Below are positions 11,092-22,555 of a stretch of 64,000 nucleotides of DNA, piece after piece. The stretch is from NCBI RefSeq assembly GCF_947623445.1, contig NC_135240.1, forward strand, positions 23,994,001 to 24,058,000. The letters are read 5' to 3'. The stretch comes from Clavelina lepadiformis. Lineage: Eukaryota > Chordata > Ascidiacea > Aplousobranchia > Clavelinidae. Position 1 is the stretch's first letter. Every line of letters starts with the position of its first letter. The translations under genes and the position numbers were made by a program. The notes beneath the pieces were generated by a model. It was not told where the DNA came from. It was given only the letters and a program-made list of their open reading frames with translations, and searched no databases.

Positions 11092-12433
11092 GAAACAACT
11101 TAACATCAATTGCAAATTCAAGCTACATGATATGGTTTTGTGCATTCACAAATTTTCAATGTTTATCAGTGCCCATCAGATCACTTGCATAGCCTTAAAA
11201 ATATAACAAAAAAACTAAAAAATTCACTTAAGCCTGCCAAAATTATTTGGAGAGTGTAGGATCACATGCAAGTCATTCCATGGCATTTCAGGCAGCTTAA
11301 ACACAATTTCTCATGTTTTTACATACCGATACCATTTTTGTAATGACTAACAAAAAAGATTTCAATGATATCAAACAAGGAGTTTTGAAGTTATAACAAT
11401 TAAAGATTAGGTATATTTTTTTATTAATTATATATATTTGTGTTTGCTCTAGCAAGCCAATATGGAAAAATACAACTTTATTCCTTTTGTTTTTCAAATA
11501 TCTGTCTCAAGTCTGTCTTGTAAGCTAGAAAGATATAAATTTGTTACTCTACCCACAACCCGTAGGCTTCTTATGGTGCCACTTGCCATACTAAAATTGG
11601 TAAACATAACTGGTTTCTTGTCGATCTTTAACAATGCAAAGTTGCAAAAAAACATTACAATTTTTGAAATTACAAACCATTTCACGACTAAATTAGCGTA
11701 TTGACTGGATATCTTGCATAGAATTTCCTAAAATCATTAAAAAGATCCATTTCCCCATTATCTTTATAATTATTACAGTGCTTTAGCCGCAATTTACCTT
11801 AAAAGGTTGTTGCCTGGGACAATTTTACTTTATATAATTACAAATTTATATAATTACATTGTGTCTGTTGCCCTGTAGAAAGAAAAATGACTAGTTTTTA
11901 CTCTAGTATTGTTAATGCTTGTTTGGTCTTGGGTAATTGCATGATTAATTCTAACTAGATTTTACATAATATGGAAGCTCATTAACTCAAAGCAGAAGAA
12001 AGTGCTTGTAAATTTAAGCTGGGTTATTTAAAGTTTAAATTATGCAAAGTCTGCTTTACTAGCAAAAAATATCCGCCAAATCAAAGCCATTGTACCAATG
12101 AAAATTTAAAACTATTTGTACGAAATCACAACTGTCTGCAGACACTTTGTTATGAGTCATGACATGATAAGCCATCTAGTGGAATCAATTGTACATGCAC
12201 ACACAAGACTTATCAATGTGCTCGCTGAATTTTTACAGGTTCCCATCAAATCATACCAAATCCGACAAAGTTGGCTGCTTCAACGCTAATTTATTATAAA
12301 TAACAAAGATTTAAGGCTTTAGCGTTTGGTAAATTGATTGCACAAAAATACATTTTTTATTTATTTATTATAAATCGGTGTGAAAATAAAAAGTATGCTT
12401 ATGCCCAGATTTTGCGAGTGAGTCTGAGAGTGC
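11092..12433. other. Upstream region of TRPV; AT-rich intergenic sequence
   Basis: About 1.3 kb with no supported gene. An open plus-strand frame at 11462-11704 starts with an ATG but has no recognisable domain, no hydrophobic pattern and an overlapping antisense frame, so it is left out. TRPV promoter elements should lie here; none is obvious. Confidence 0.4.
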
Positions 12434-12573
12434 AGATTTTGCACTGTAGAAAACTGAAAGAATGAAACGTAAACGCTCGCTAAGCTATTATATGTGCCTG
12501 TTGCCTTCAGTTACGGGTTCGCTGTAATTTATCTTCGTCCTTTGTTGCCCGGATCCAGATATTCGAGATTTAA
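12434..12573. repeat. Interspersed repeat R, copy 1, left part (split by piggyBac)
   Basis: The stretch from TGTAGAAAACTGAAAGAATG through CAGTTACGGGTTCGCTGTAA resembles 19259-19370 in the same word order. Similarity seems to resume beyond the piggyBac at 13889-13945 (AGGCTTAACTGGTTAATTCTA against AGGCTTAG...GGTTGATTCTA near 19402). The family is not recognised and no terminal structure is visible. Confidence 0.5.
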
Positions 12574-13884
12574 CACTAGAAGGACGGCAATTTTCGTATA
12601 CCTAGAAGGACGGAGTGCGTCAATTGACGCAAAAGGTCAAAACGGCGCAAATCTAACGTTTTTTGTTGAGAAAACTGTGCTGTTGCTCCGAAAAAACTAC
12701 TTCTATCGCATGTCCGCTATGTCCATTTTAATTAACAAAAGCAATCGCATTGAAAATACAAGCCGTCGTGCCTAAACACTTCTGTTTCACGTAACTCCTT
12801 GTTCTTCTTGCACTCTTTCGTGACTTCTCTTCTGTTCTGGCGCATTTTCCCTACGAGGCTGCACTTCTTTTCCGCAAGTCGCAACGCCAGGTCAAGTGAG
12901 GTGAAAAAATTATCGCAAGTGACGTTGTAACCTCCTTGAAAAAGCGGAGCCATGAGTTTCAGTACAACGTCGGTGGGCACACTCCCTTGGGGGCTCCTTG
13001 CGTCATCTTTTCCAACGTAAGGAAAACCGTTGAATAATTATTTGTTTTCGACGTCAACTGTCAGCCAGAACTTTAGACCAAACTTGTCTGGTTTATTGGC
13101 CATATATTGGATGAACTTGCAGCGTGCCTTACACAGCAATAGTTGCTCATCCACAGTTATCTTCCACTGTGGAATGAGTGCTTTTTGGCAGATTGATATA
13201 AAACTGTTCCAAAGTTGTGAAGCGAGTGCAAATTTATCATGCAATAGATTCCTACGCCTTTCCGTCTTCAGATCGAAGCGAAGGAATCGTATGAGCTCCA
13301 GAAACCTGTCTCTTGCCATGGTTTCGGAAAACATCGTACATCCCCACGAATTCCCCCACAAACTCTTCACAGGGAAATTGCGCCCTCCTGTCACGCCACG
13401 AGCAACCATCGACCCGACGAATTTCTCTAATTTATCTAACTAAGAAACTCTTACTACACTTACGCTTCGATAAACTTCAAAAATTCCGATATTAGGCTGC
13501 GCTTGTGACGAAACTACTCTGTTTTGCAGAAAAGTCGACTTGCATAGTTTGTCGACACGTTTGTCACACCTCTGTGCTGGCAGCTGTGACCTAATTCGAT
13601 AAACCTGTAATTATCAGCAGAAACAAAACATTACTCTCTATTGCGAGAACTGGTTTTTGTAGTGTGAAGTAACAATGCGTCAATTGACGCGCCCCGTCCT
13701 TCTAGGTAGTGACCACGTTAATTATCTCTACCGGTAAAATAAAAACTTCATATTCATGGGTTAGTTACCTAACACTAATGTAGGAAAAGTAAGGAAATAT
13801 CAAGGTTGTGCGATGCCCCACTTAAAAGTTATAGATTCACTTAGGTTGAAAATGCGTCAATTGACGCGCCCCGTCCTTCTAGTG
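12574..13884. mobile_element. piggyBac-type DNA transposon, internally decayed, ends intact
   Basis: Perfect 14-bp terminal inverted repeats, CACTAGAAGGACGG at 12574-12587 and its complement at 13871-13884, are flanked by TTAA on both sides (12570-12573 and 13885-13888), the hallmark target duplication of piggyBac. Both ends carry extra subterminal copies of CTAGAAGGACGG (12602-12613, and inverted at 13694-13705). The palindrome GCGTCAATTGACGC occurs three times, at 12617-12630, 13677-13690 and 13854-13867, each next to one of these motifs. The total of 1311 bp is about half the size of an autonomous element. The interior holds a broken transposase on the minus strand. It could still move if a related transposase is present; that is inference. 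Confidence 0.9.
12732..13439 (-). pseudogene. piggyBac transposase remnant (central DDE region)
   Basis: The minus-strand frame reads LDKLEKFVGSMVARG, then FSETMARDRFLELIRFLRFD, ITVDEQLLLCKARCKF, YMANKPDKFGLKFWLTVD, and after one in-frame TAA near 13037 continues FNGFPYVGKDDARS, NVTCDNFFTSLDLA and SLVGKMRQNRRE. These are the standard piggyBac catalytic blocks. The first two catalytic aspartates are present (in TVDEQ and CDNFFTS). The region of the third aspartate and the C-terminal cysteine-rich domain are gone, as are roughly the first 100-150 residues. A further stop precedes the frame. The coding part is therefore a fossil of an autonomous copy. Confidence 0.88.
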
Positions 13885-14504
13885 TTAATAGGCTTAACTG
13901 GTTAATTCTAGTCTCCAGCGAACTTGTAAATAAAATGTTTTGTAGGATAGGCCTATATTATGCCTAAAATTTCGGAAATTTCATTGTCAACATCCACCAG
14001 CCCATTGCCTGACGGAAATCGAAGCGTAACATAGCTAGGCTAGCTTTACGTACCTCCGGCAGATCCGGACGTTCGGGTTATAGCCTACCATGCACTGAAA
14101 GAAACATCAACATTCTGTTAACAAGTCTTCGATGCGGAGGAATCCCCTAACCAGAAAAAACTATATTCCATTTGCAAAATGTTAACATTTTTAGCAATTA
14201 TGGAAAATTAAGAAAAATATTCGGCTTATTAACGCTATTAAAACAATATTTGAAGCTGATTCAAAACAGCTGTTGAAATATAATAGAAATAACAGAAAAA
14301 CTAAAGCACTTATCGGCGCTACCGTTGTTATGCTCTTGGGCAAGATATTAACGACGCTTTTTGCTGTTTAGCGGTTTTTGTAAAACTTGTAATTCGGGCA
14401 ATATCAAATAAAAAATACAAATAAAACAAACATTTAAAGAAAAACGCACAAGCACAAACAAAAATCTGTCACTGGTCCTCGAGTAACAGCATCTTTTACG
14501 CAAA

Positions 14505-14651
14505 AAGTACCGGTATCGACTATCGAGTACCGACAAAGTATCGAACTACTTGTCAAAAATAATACCGAATACCGGAATGGTTGGTACATTTTTTGCTAAG
14601 TACCGGTACCGTTACCAACGGTAATTTCAAAGTACCGACTGCCCACCTCTG
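14505..14651 (-). mobile_element. Terminus of a hAT-like DNA element (one end only)
   Basis: On the minus strand the sequence starts CAGAGGTGGGCAGTCGGTAC, a typical hAT-family end, and runs into repeated GGTAACGGTACCGGTACTT words. The first eleven bases equal those of the element at 28923. No matching opposite end or 8-bp duplication was found, so it is probably truncated. Family by terminus only. Confidence 0.45.
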
Positions 14652-16048
14652 CCAATGGGTGATATCAGTAGGCTGTTTGGCTATCTTACAATATTTGTCT
14701 AAAAATCTTTGCAACAACCAATGTGCGTTTAGAGGTCGTTTTTGAAATATTATAATTAATTATTGGACAATGTTCACTCAAGCATAACTATACTTTGAAG
14801 GTAAACCGCAATAACTCCAACATTTTAGCCTTAAAACTAAGCTTACATATATTTTAGTGATTTGCTAAAAACTTAGCAATATGTTTCAAATTTTGTGCCT
14901 ACGCTAAAACCTATCATTCAAATTTTATTAGTGTTTGTTTCTAGTTTTTATAAACATAATATCCATGTAAGCCTGATAGCTTTTGAATTGCCCGAGGCTT
15001 AATTGCGTTTTGAAAGTAAGTCGATCAAGCACGACTGTAATTAGGCCCTACTATATCATCAATATCTTGTGACAAAGCACTTAGCTAGCCTACCAGGCAG
15101 ACGAGTTGCAGCTTTTGAAATACTTGGTAAGCGTAGTCAGAAAAAATTCAACAATGGGTTGAACTTCCAGTAAACTGCAATTCTTCTCAGTTTTGTAGGA
15201 ATCAGGAGGAACTTTATTGTTTTTTAAGTACAGTAGGCCAAGATACGTGGCTACGTAGAACGTACTATATTTGGATCAGATCAACAATTGCAGCGTATAG
15301 CAAAAATAAGCGATCAAACGACAAACAGCGCTGTGCATAACAGCAGTTTCCATGTTTTGGCACGTTTTTGCTTTCATGCGTATGTCTGATATCTCCAGTT
15401 GCACGTTTACAGACTTAAGCGTACGTTAACTATACAAGGCTTGTAAGCATTACACTTGTACGTAAATAGTGGACTGGGCATTGCTATTTTCGGATGCTTT
15501 TGGGCAATGTGCAGCACGTTGTTTTCGTCAAGAGAAAACGACAATTAAATAGCCTATTCAATTGGCTCAACAAGCATTTTTAATTAATGCTGTCAAGATT
15601 GTCACAAACAACTGCAATCAGATTGTTGTAGAGCTTTTAACTTACAGCTTCAGGCCGCATAAAGCGAAGTTGAAGGTTTGTGTTTAGCATATACTTATAC
15701 ATGGATATGCATATACAGTATAGTATAATGTCAATTTGTTGTAGTTTCTATAATCAGTAAGCATTTTTCGTACAAGCCAATGGGAATTGACCATATCATG
15801 GATTTCTCCAAAATTAAAGTTGGTTATTGTGCGAGGTTGACAAACTCTGTTTACACGTGAGCAAGGAGTGTACTCAATTGTGAAAATTAGCCTTACTGCA
15901 AAAATGACCTTGGTGAAAGATGAACTTTATAACGTGTAATAATTTATTTTATGTGCAGTTGCTCAGCTTCAGCAACAACGATAATATAAATTTTTTCCCA
16001 GTAAGGCGCTGTCATTAAACGATGGTCAATACATGTAGCAGAATTGTA

Positions 16049-16415
16049 ATGACTCGAGGCACTTTTTCGAAAAAGGACTTCGCTTGACTTGTGTCACTTT
16101 CTAGAACATAACTTAAAAACTTGACTTGACTCGGGTCGGTCCTTGTTCAGTAGACTTCTGCATCAAGTAAAACCATTTTTTCTTTCGTCCAAACTAAATA
16201 GATGTAGCTTGAAATGAAATTTGTCTGTCTATCCGAATGAGTTCCGGCCGCAAAACGAAACAAACTTTAAAACGTTTCTTGTTGATAAAAAAGGTGTTTT
16301 TGCGTTGGTTTTTTGTGCCTTGGCTTCAGACATCATTCGACTTGACTTGATTGTTAAACGATAAATGACTTCTTGACTTGCAACTCTTTTGATAACTTGG
16401 TTACGACTCTGATTC
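16049..16415. repeat. GACTTGACT-rich interspersed repeat upstream of fucosidase 1
   Basis: The words CTTGACTTG, ACTTGACTTGACTCGGG, CGACTTGACTTG and CTTGACTTGC recur irregularly over about 370 bp. This degenerate pattern is seen inside non-autonomous hAT-type elements of animals. No termini or duplications could be placed. It lies within 150-500 bp of the fucosidase start. Confidence 0.4.
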
Positions 16416-16554
16416 ATAGTATAGAAATATATCAATTATATTGTACAATACGTAAAACTTATGTATTGGCTATGGTTAGGCATAGCTGAATTAGACAAAA
16501 GCCTCGGGCAAGATTTTTGACAAAATTAATCTTAAGGCATGATATAATACAAGC

Positions 16555-18747
16555 ATGTTCTACAATAAGTTTGCAAAATTCGTAGCAGTATTGTGTTGCG
16601 TTTGCTTCCAGGAAACATGCACCGAAGAATACAAACCAAACTGGGCATCTTTGGATGCCAGACCTTTACCGACCTGGTAAGTGGTTTAAGAACAAAACGA
16701 AGCAATTAAATGTGTAACTGCAATCTAATCATAAGCATTTACGTTTAAAGGTACGACAAGAGTAAAATTGGCGTCTTCATACACTGGGGCGTGTTCTCCG
16801 TCCCAAGTTTTGGTGATGGCTTTTTAGGCGAATGGTTTTGGCAATTTTGGAAAGGACAACCTCGTCCAGTTGCCGTCGAGTTTATGAAGAAAAATTACCC
16901 TCCTAATTTTCAGTACGCTGACTTTGCTCCCATGTTTACTGCGGAGCTGTACGACCCGAATCATTGGGCTGACGTTTTAAAGGTAAGAGTACTGCGTACA
17001 GATTTTAAGCTTTAGAAGGCAAACGTTGTACTGTAAAAGTACATTATGATTCAACAAACGCTGCACGGTGTATATCTCCAGGCATCTGGCGCCAAGTATG
17101 TGGTGTTGACATCGAAACATCACGAGGGGTATACGAACTGGCCTTCCATCAACTCTTGGAACTGGAATTCAATGGACGTTGGACCTAATCGTGACTTGGT
17201 CGGAGATTTGGCCAAAGCAATTCGCAACCGAACGTCGATTCGTTTTGGTTTGTACCATTCCCTGTACGAATGGTTCAACCCATTGTACTTGAAAGATAAA
17301 AAGAATATGTACACGACACAAGACTTTGTGAGGTAGAGATGTCATGGTGTTCGATTTGACATTAAATGGTCTGACTCGGTGTGAATTGACAGGAGTTGAA
17401 TAAGCCGTGTATATAACTTATATTTTCTCAGGACCAAAACAATGCCGGAGCTGTATGACATTGTGAGACGATACAAGCCTGAGGTTATCTTTTCAGATGG
17501 ACAGTGGGAGGCAGACAGTAGTTATTGGAACAGCACACACTTTCTTGCCTGGCTTTATAACTCAAGTCCTGTCAAGGTATTCTTAGCACTTTGATTACAA
17601 TGTAAAGGCTTCTTTCATTTTATAGCTTATGTTTATTATTGGCATGTGTGCCGTTATAGCGAGTTGACGTTAATGTTTGTTCACAGCAAACGATAGTGAC
17701 AAACGATAGATGGGGCAAGGACACCCTTTGCAAACACGGCGGTTACTTGACTTGCAGAGATCATTACAATCCAGGTGTTTTGCAAAAGCGAAAATTTGAA
17801 AATGCTATGACGATTGATAAAGGTTCTTGGGGGTTTAGAAGGAACGCGGAACTCGCAGATTACATCACAATTCAAGACCTTCTGCAGGTATGTTATGATA
17901 TCACCATCTTTATCCTCGGGCTGAAGAAAGTCTTTGCACGACTTGGTGATAATTTCTCGTCGCTCCTGCCTCAGTTGCCGAGCTAGCCTTTGTGCAAGTT
18001 CCAATGGATACACAATTTTCTTTGTTATTTTTTGTATGTTTTGTTTTGTTAATTGCTCAAAGTTGGAGCTGTTCATCTAGAGTAGACCACTGAACAGAAG
18101 CAAACGTCGTTCATGTCTTGTTTAAGGGTATTATAACAGTGGCGCAACTGATAATCGAATCCGGTTCGTATATTTGCGAGCAATGTGGTTTAACTTTTCC
18201 GCCACTTCACTGTCGAAGATGAAACACGAAACGTGACTAAAATCGAATCTTTACAATGTTTACCGTAAAATGGTGTAAAATTGGTGTTTTTATTGGTGTA
18301 AAAGTACTTTTGTTATTTTAGGAATTGGTGACGACGATTAGTTGCGGGGGTAATTTGCTGATTAACATTGGCCCCACCAAGTCTGGTACTATAGCACCGA
18401 TATATGAGGAACGGCTGCGTCAAATGGGGCAATGGCTACAAATGAACGGAGAAGCAGTGTATGGAAGCAAACCATGGAAATATCAAAATGACACGACGAA
18501 CCCGCATGTTTGGTACACTGCCAAGCAAGGAGGTGATGTTGTTTACGCTTTCCTCTTCCAGTGGTCTCAATCGGTCACACTCAGGTCTCCTCTTGCAAGC
18601 TCCTCATCTGCAACAGTTGATCTCCTCGGAGGCAAACCAAGTCTAGTATGGATGCCTTTGAAAGAAAAAGGAGTGAAAATTGAAATTCCCGCATGGTCTA
18701 ATGCAAAGTGGGTAATGGTATTGAGGCTCACTGGGTTTGCTGGATAA
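16555..18747 (+). CDS. fuca1-like: Alpha-L-fucosidase (GH29), copy 1, complete
   Basis: Secreted or lysosomal hydrolase that removes alpha-L-fucose from glycans. Exons 16555-16676, 16751-16982, 17082-17332, 17432-17576, 17687-17887 and 18322-18747 give 458 residues. A signal peptide ([18 protein letters not shown]) precedes the conserved start [14 protein letters not shown]29 landmarks follow: [47 protein letters not shown], the nucleophile Asp in [13 protein letters not shown], a Glu in KFENAMTID at the place of the likely acid/base residue, [14 protein letters not shown], and a C-terminal beta domain. Four extra residues (in GDGFLGEW) distinguish it from the tandem copies at 54-63 kb, whose exons 3-5 have identical lengths. 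A SINE sits antisense in the last intron. Confidence 0.93.
17905..18212 (-). repeat. tRNA-derived SINE, copy 2, in last intron of fucosidase 1
   Basis: Minus-strand order: tRNA-like head (AGTGGCGGAAAAGTTAAACC, then B-box-like GGATTCGATTATC), the block GCGCCACTGTTATAATACCC, a variable middle, and the tail GACTTTCTTCAGCCCGAGGA followed by TAAAGAT. Head, CACTGTT block and tail match copy 1 at 1813-2015 in order. The middle is about 100 bp longer here. A partial third copy of the tail region lies at 59647-59733. Confidence 0.6.
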
Positions 18748-18791
18748 GTCTGTATTGGAGTTTCCCTCGCTTGTGTTAAATATGCTCCTCG

Positions 18792-18815
18792 AATAAATGT
18801 AGATTACAAAAATAA
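18792..18815 (+). terminator. Poly(A) signals of fucosidase 1
   Basis: AATAAA at 18792-18797 and again at 18810-18815 lies 45-65 bases after the TAA stop codon, followed by an A- and T-rich stretch. Confidence 0.65.
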
Positions 18816-19258
18816 AAAAATTTTCACGATAATTTATTTCGCTTCTCATTCTATTGTTGATTTAATTTATTCCTTCAGTAAAATCTTTTGGGCCTAATTC
18901 GTGCTTCAGATAAAGTTTCGGGCTCGGATTAATAATATGAGGCCTGCTTACAAATCGGCTGAGGTCATCTGCGCTAAATTTGTTTGTTTTGGAATTTTCA
19001 CTATTTGGTAGATCATCAAAGAATTTTTGTATGATTGATCATGCTATAGGCCTACTGTTTGAAATTATTAAGTTTTCATGTGGAGTACAGCATATACTGT
19101 GTACTTACATAAACTTTATTTCGGTGAAAACTTTGTGATTACCTTAAACTACTGTAGATGAGGCCGCCGTATGTATATGTAATAAATAATGTATGCCGCA
19201 TGCATTTTGACGCATGTCCAACTTTTGCTCGATTTCCAGTGGAACACAAGATGAACAG

Positions 19259-19470
19259 AGATTGTAGAAAACTGAACGAACGAAACCCAAAGGCTTGCCA
19301 GGCTGTTATTTTAGCTTGTTGCGTTCAGTTCTGCAGTTACAGGTTTGCTGTAGTTTACCTAAATATATCGTTTTGCAATAGACTTTGGCTTGCACCATCG
19401 AAGGCTTAGTAAAATAATCGGTTGATTCTACCGCGAAATTTTGAACAAAACGGTTTTCTAAGCTATAAAC
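19259..19470. repeat. Interspersed repeat R, copy 2 (uninterrupted)
   Basis: It runs TTGTAGAAAACTGAACGAAC ... TTCAGTT...CAGTTACAGGTTTGCTGTAG ... AGGCTTAG...GGTTGATTCTA ... GCGAAATTTTGAACAAAACG. The same words in the same order flank the piggyBac element at 12434-12573 and 13889-13945, so this copy shows roughly what the other locus looked like before insertion. Confidence 0.5.
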
Positions 19471-20794
19471 TCCTTTTAATTTCGGAAATTGGTACTGAAG
19501 CTCACAGGCTGAGTTTAGTAAGATTCTCTCAGCTATGTGTAGCTATGCTCCTTGAATGTATTCAGAATTGTAGATATGAAAACGAAACAATAAAAAGGAT
19601 TCCCCTTGCTTGTCTTTTCGTCCTTAACACCTTCCTCATTTTAGTCATATGTTTTAGAGTTTTAAATGTTCGTGAGTTTTCTAAGGAAATAGAGATAGCA
19701 GCCAGGCAATAACTTACAGTAGAAATTAATCGGCTAATATACGCTTAAAATCTCAAGTCTGTTAGCGGTGTTTATAGTAAGTTATAATTTGTTCATTCAC
19801 TTTAGCTGTATTACAGTTTACAAGCTTCATAGTAACTTCTACATATTGGGCTACTTTTCTAATACAGCATAGGCCTAATTGGGTTACCTAGTTCACTGAA
19901 CTAATATGGCCATTTTCTGGAATTGCATCATGGCATGTCATCAGGCTAGATGCTTACAGGAAATTTATTTCGTTGGAAATTAACCTTAGACAGCTAGCTA
20001 AAATATGTTGTGTTCTTATATATTTTTGAAGGAAAATTCTGCAGGTGAGAGTTTGACTTGGTTGGTTGGGAGGGATGCCACCTTAGAATTTAAGGTATAG
20101 CTGTTTGACAGTTAGTCCTAACCCCTACTTAAGCTCTTCAAATTTATAAACCTGGATTGTGTAATGATATGGTGGTTATTGGAATTCATTTAATCCAATG
20201 ATAACTATTAGGCGAGGTGTAGCCTATGATTTTGAACATTTTTCTGATATCAGGCGTTTATTCTTTTTCAACTTATGCTTATTGCATTGTAGCTGAAAGC
20301 GTTGTTTGTACCGTGCAAAAGGTAAAAGACAAAAATATGACGACGTTTTGTTATGATCAAATTAACAAAAGCATCAGTTTTTCTTATGGTAGATGGAGCA
20401 AATTGCTTTCAAAGTTTTGTTAAAGTCAAAAGGCGGTACTTCTGCAAAAGTGCATTTTTTCATATTCTGCTGTACCTCTGGTAAAGGTACACACGTTTCT
20501 AATCCCTTAAGTATGTCATTCAGGAGAAAACAATAGTTGTGTTGTTACCAAAAATAAGAGGCTTGTGAGTAGGCGCCGTGGTAAACATTACATGGGCTAG
20601 GGCCATGGCAACTTCCCAGTTTGTTGCTGCAACTTAATTTCTCGTAACAGGAGCACTCGGCGAAGAAAAAGTATATTTTTATCGAAATCGTTTAAAACAA
20701 GAGACGCACTGCTTTAACGAGCTATTATGAAACAAATTTAATGGCCCTCAAGCGAACACAAGTGTGTCTGGCACAAAACGAGCACGTAGGGTAC

Positions 20795-21013
20795 TTACAG
20801 TTCCAAAAGACTGACGTGATTCCTATTACAAAGGAAGTGCCAGAATAGCGCACTTAATGCGAATAGTTGTCCGAATAGGATGATGGATATTGTGACTAGG
20901 AGCATGTTAAAAATGAGCAGGAAGTTTATTTCGTTTATAGGATACAGTTGGTATGGTTTATAATAACTAAAACCGGCATCTGCATTTGCTGTATGTTTCA
21001 TTCTGTTACACAT
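20795..21013 (-). CDS. Candidate small single-pass membrane protein (or first exon)
   Basis: From an ATG at 21013 (a second at 21001) the frame codes about 72 residues: a short polar N-terminus with YYKPYQLYPINE, then about 30 strongly hydrophobic residues (LLIFNMLLVTISIILFGQLF and on), then CNRNHVSLLEL and TAA. The stop overlaps a good donor (CT|GTAAGT), so this may instead be the first exon of a longer gene whose remainder I could not find. It faces the gene at 21182 with 168 bp between start codons. No family recognised; the layout resembles small integral membrane proteins. Confidence 0.4.
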   Translation of the reverse strand: MCNRMKHTANADAGFSYYKPYQLYPINEINFLLIFNMLLVTISIILFGQLFALSALFWHFLCNRNHVSLLEL

Positions 21014-21181
21014 TTGCAAACAGTAGCATTTGATTAGAGTGACGCTCTCTCGGCTGTATTTTCATATGTCACCGTATTTACTGGTAGTCAGGTTTGCCGC
21101 ATTGTGCAAAAAGATAACTGAAGCATCACTTGAAAACAACCTTTCATATTTGATGAAACACTATAAATTTGACAGTGAAGA

Positions 21182-22555
21182 ATGTCAATCGAGATAGGAC
21201 AGCATGGACTAAAGCAAAGAAGGCTGGGAATATTAAGAAATTCTTATCCACCAAATGTTGTCATTCAGACTCCTTTGTATGAGAGGGCTATTACATCAGG
21301 TGGGGTTGCTCGATTGTTTTCTTATTGATTTAAGTTTAATTCTTTTAGGTTTTACATGAAGATGTATGTTTTTTCGCAGCTAAAGCGCGGTCAACTAAAA
21401 CGACAATTAATAATGTCTTATCAAATGACGTTTGCAAGGAAAAGCTGAACAAGCTGCGTCAGATCAGTATAGATAATGCTGCAAGAACCATGAAGGTGAT
21501 ATGTTTTGGTAAACAGAGATGTCAAGTATTTAAATTTTATCATGATTTGATAAGAAATGCCTAGCGTAAACATTTTCTTTAAAGGCACTTCCAGTAAAAG
21601 TCCCCGAAAAAGATCGCCCACTAAGCAGATTGAACGCAATCAGAAAAACGCGTTGTTCCACTGCGCCAACGTGCGGAGATACAAAAACCTTTAACAGTCA
21701 AGCTCGACGTCCCCGAACTACATCTTGCTCTTCGACTAACGAACAAAATCTTAGTAAGATAAACAAACAGTTCTTCGACAAAAATCGTCTTCCATCTCTG
21801 GAAAGACAACGCCCAAATGCAATGGAAGCTGCAAAAGAAATCGATTCTTACAACAAAAGCCAACATCGAAGTAAGTATAGTTTTAAAGACAGATGTCATT
21901 ATACGAAAGCAATTCTTCTAATCAAAATCTAACATCTTTAGCGGCACCACGTGGAAGTACTTGCTTACGGTTCGCATCCAGGAACCTTTCACGAAGCTTG
22001 TCTGCGCCTTCTAGTGTTTATCGTTCTAGTACGCTGCAGGGAATTCAAAATCCGATTGGGCCCAACGCAAACGAGACGAGAAATTCCCTTTATTCCAAGG
22101 GAAGTTTTGGACACATGATTTTAAGTAACGGCATGCAAACCGATCGAAAACGAGCTTCCACTGCTCCGTTTTCGAGAAGAAAACCTCAAAATTTCGGAGG
22201 TGTTTCTGGTGTAATTTCCTGTAAAGAAGGCTTAATTAAACTAGATGAAGGACCTCTTGGAATTGTAGGCGAGACGTGTACAAGCGTACGCTACAAACAG
22301 CCAAACGCACGTCTAAAGCATTCAGTCAAACTCAGAAAAGAAAAAATGATTCCGCGAAAAATGTCAGAATGCCCTCCCGATAATCCACCTCCTAGCCCGC
22401 GTCAGAAAATCTGTCTCGTTCCGAAAGCTATAAGTCAATCACTAGAGGCAGCAACAGGCTGTACCTGCAGAACGGTTAGGTTCAGTTGCACCAGCAACCA
22501 AATCCATGAGTATAAGACTACAGAACCTATCAACGCAGATGTAAATCCTTCATGA
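21182..22555 (+). CDS. Unrecognised Ser/Arg/Pro-rich protein, four exons
   Basis: Exons 21182-21299, 21380-21495, 21585-21870 and 21942-22555 (TGA) join in consistent phase (1, 0, 1) to give 377 residues. The protein is basic and probably mostly disordered. It has many short SR, RRP and TS motifs, no signal peptide, no membrane segment and no domain I recognise. Features visible are MSIEIGQHGLKQRRLGILRN at the start, an RASTAPFSRRKP stretch, a PPDNPPPSPRQK proline run near residue 320, and a cysteine-bearing CTCRTVRFSC near 355. A weak TATAAA lies at 21162-21167, 20 bases before the ATG. The first donor (GTGGGG) is weak, so the N-terminal exon is the least certain. The style would suit a cytoskeletal or ciliary accessory protein, but that is only a guess. 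Confidence 0.65.

Larger units (their letters stand above)
13889..16554. other. Intergenic tract between piggyBac and fucosidase 1
   Basis: No supported gene. It contains the right part of repeat R (13889-13945), a hAT-like terminus with GGTACCGGTACC words ending at 14651, and a GACTTGACT-rich repeat at 16049-16415. The fucosidase promoter should lie in the last few hundred bases, where GATATAATAC just before the ATG is a weak TATA candidate. Confidence 0.4.
18748..20794. other. Intergenic tract downstream of fucosidase 1
   Basis: About 2 kb without a supported gene. It includes the fucosidase 3' UTR and repeat R copy 2 (19259-19470). The open frames at 19158-19712 lie largely inside or beside that repeat and are not gene-like. 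Confidence 0.4.

Noticed and set aside
17681-18076. 131-residue minus-strand reading frame
   Set aside because: It overlaps fucosidase exon 5 in antisense and otherwise lies within the SINE body; no domain and no matching frame in SINE copy 1.
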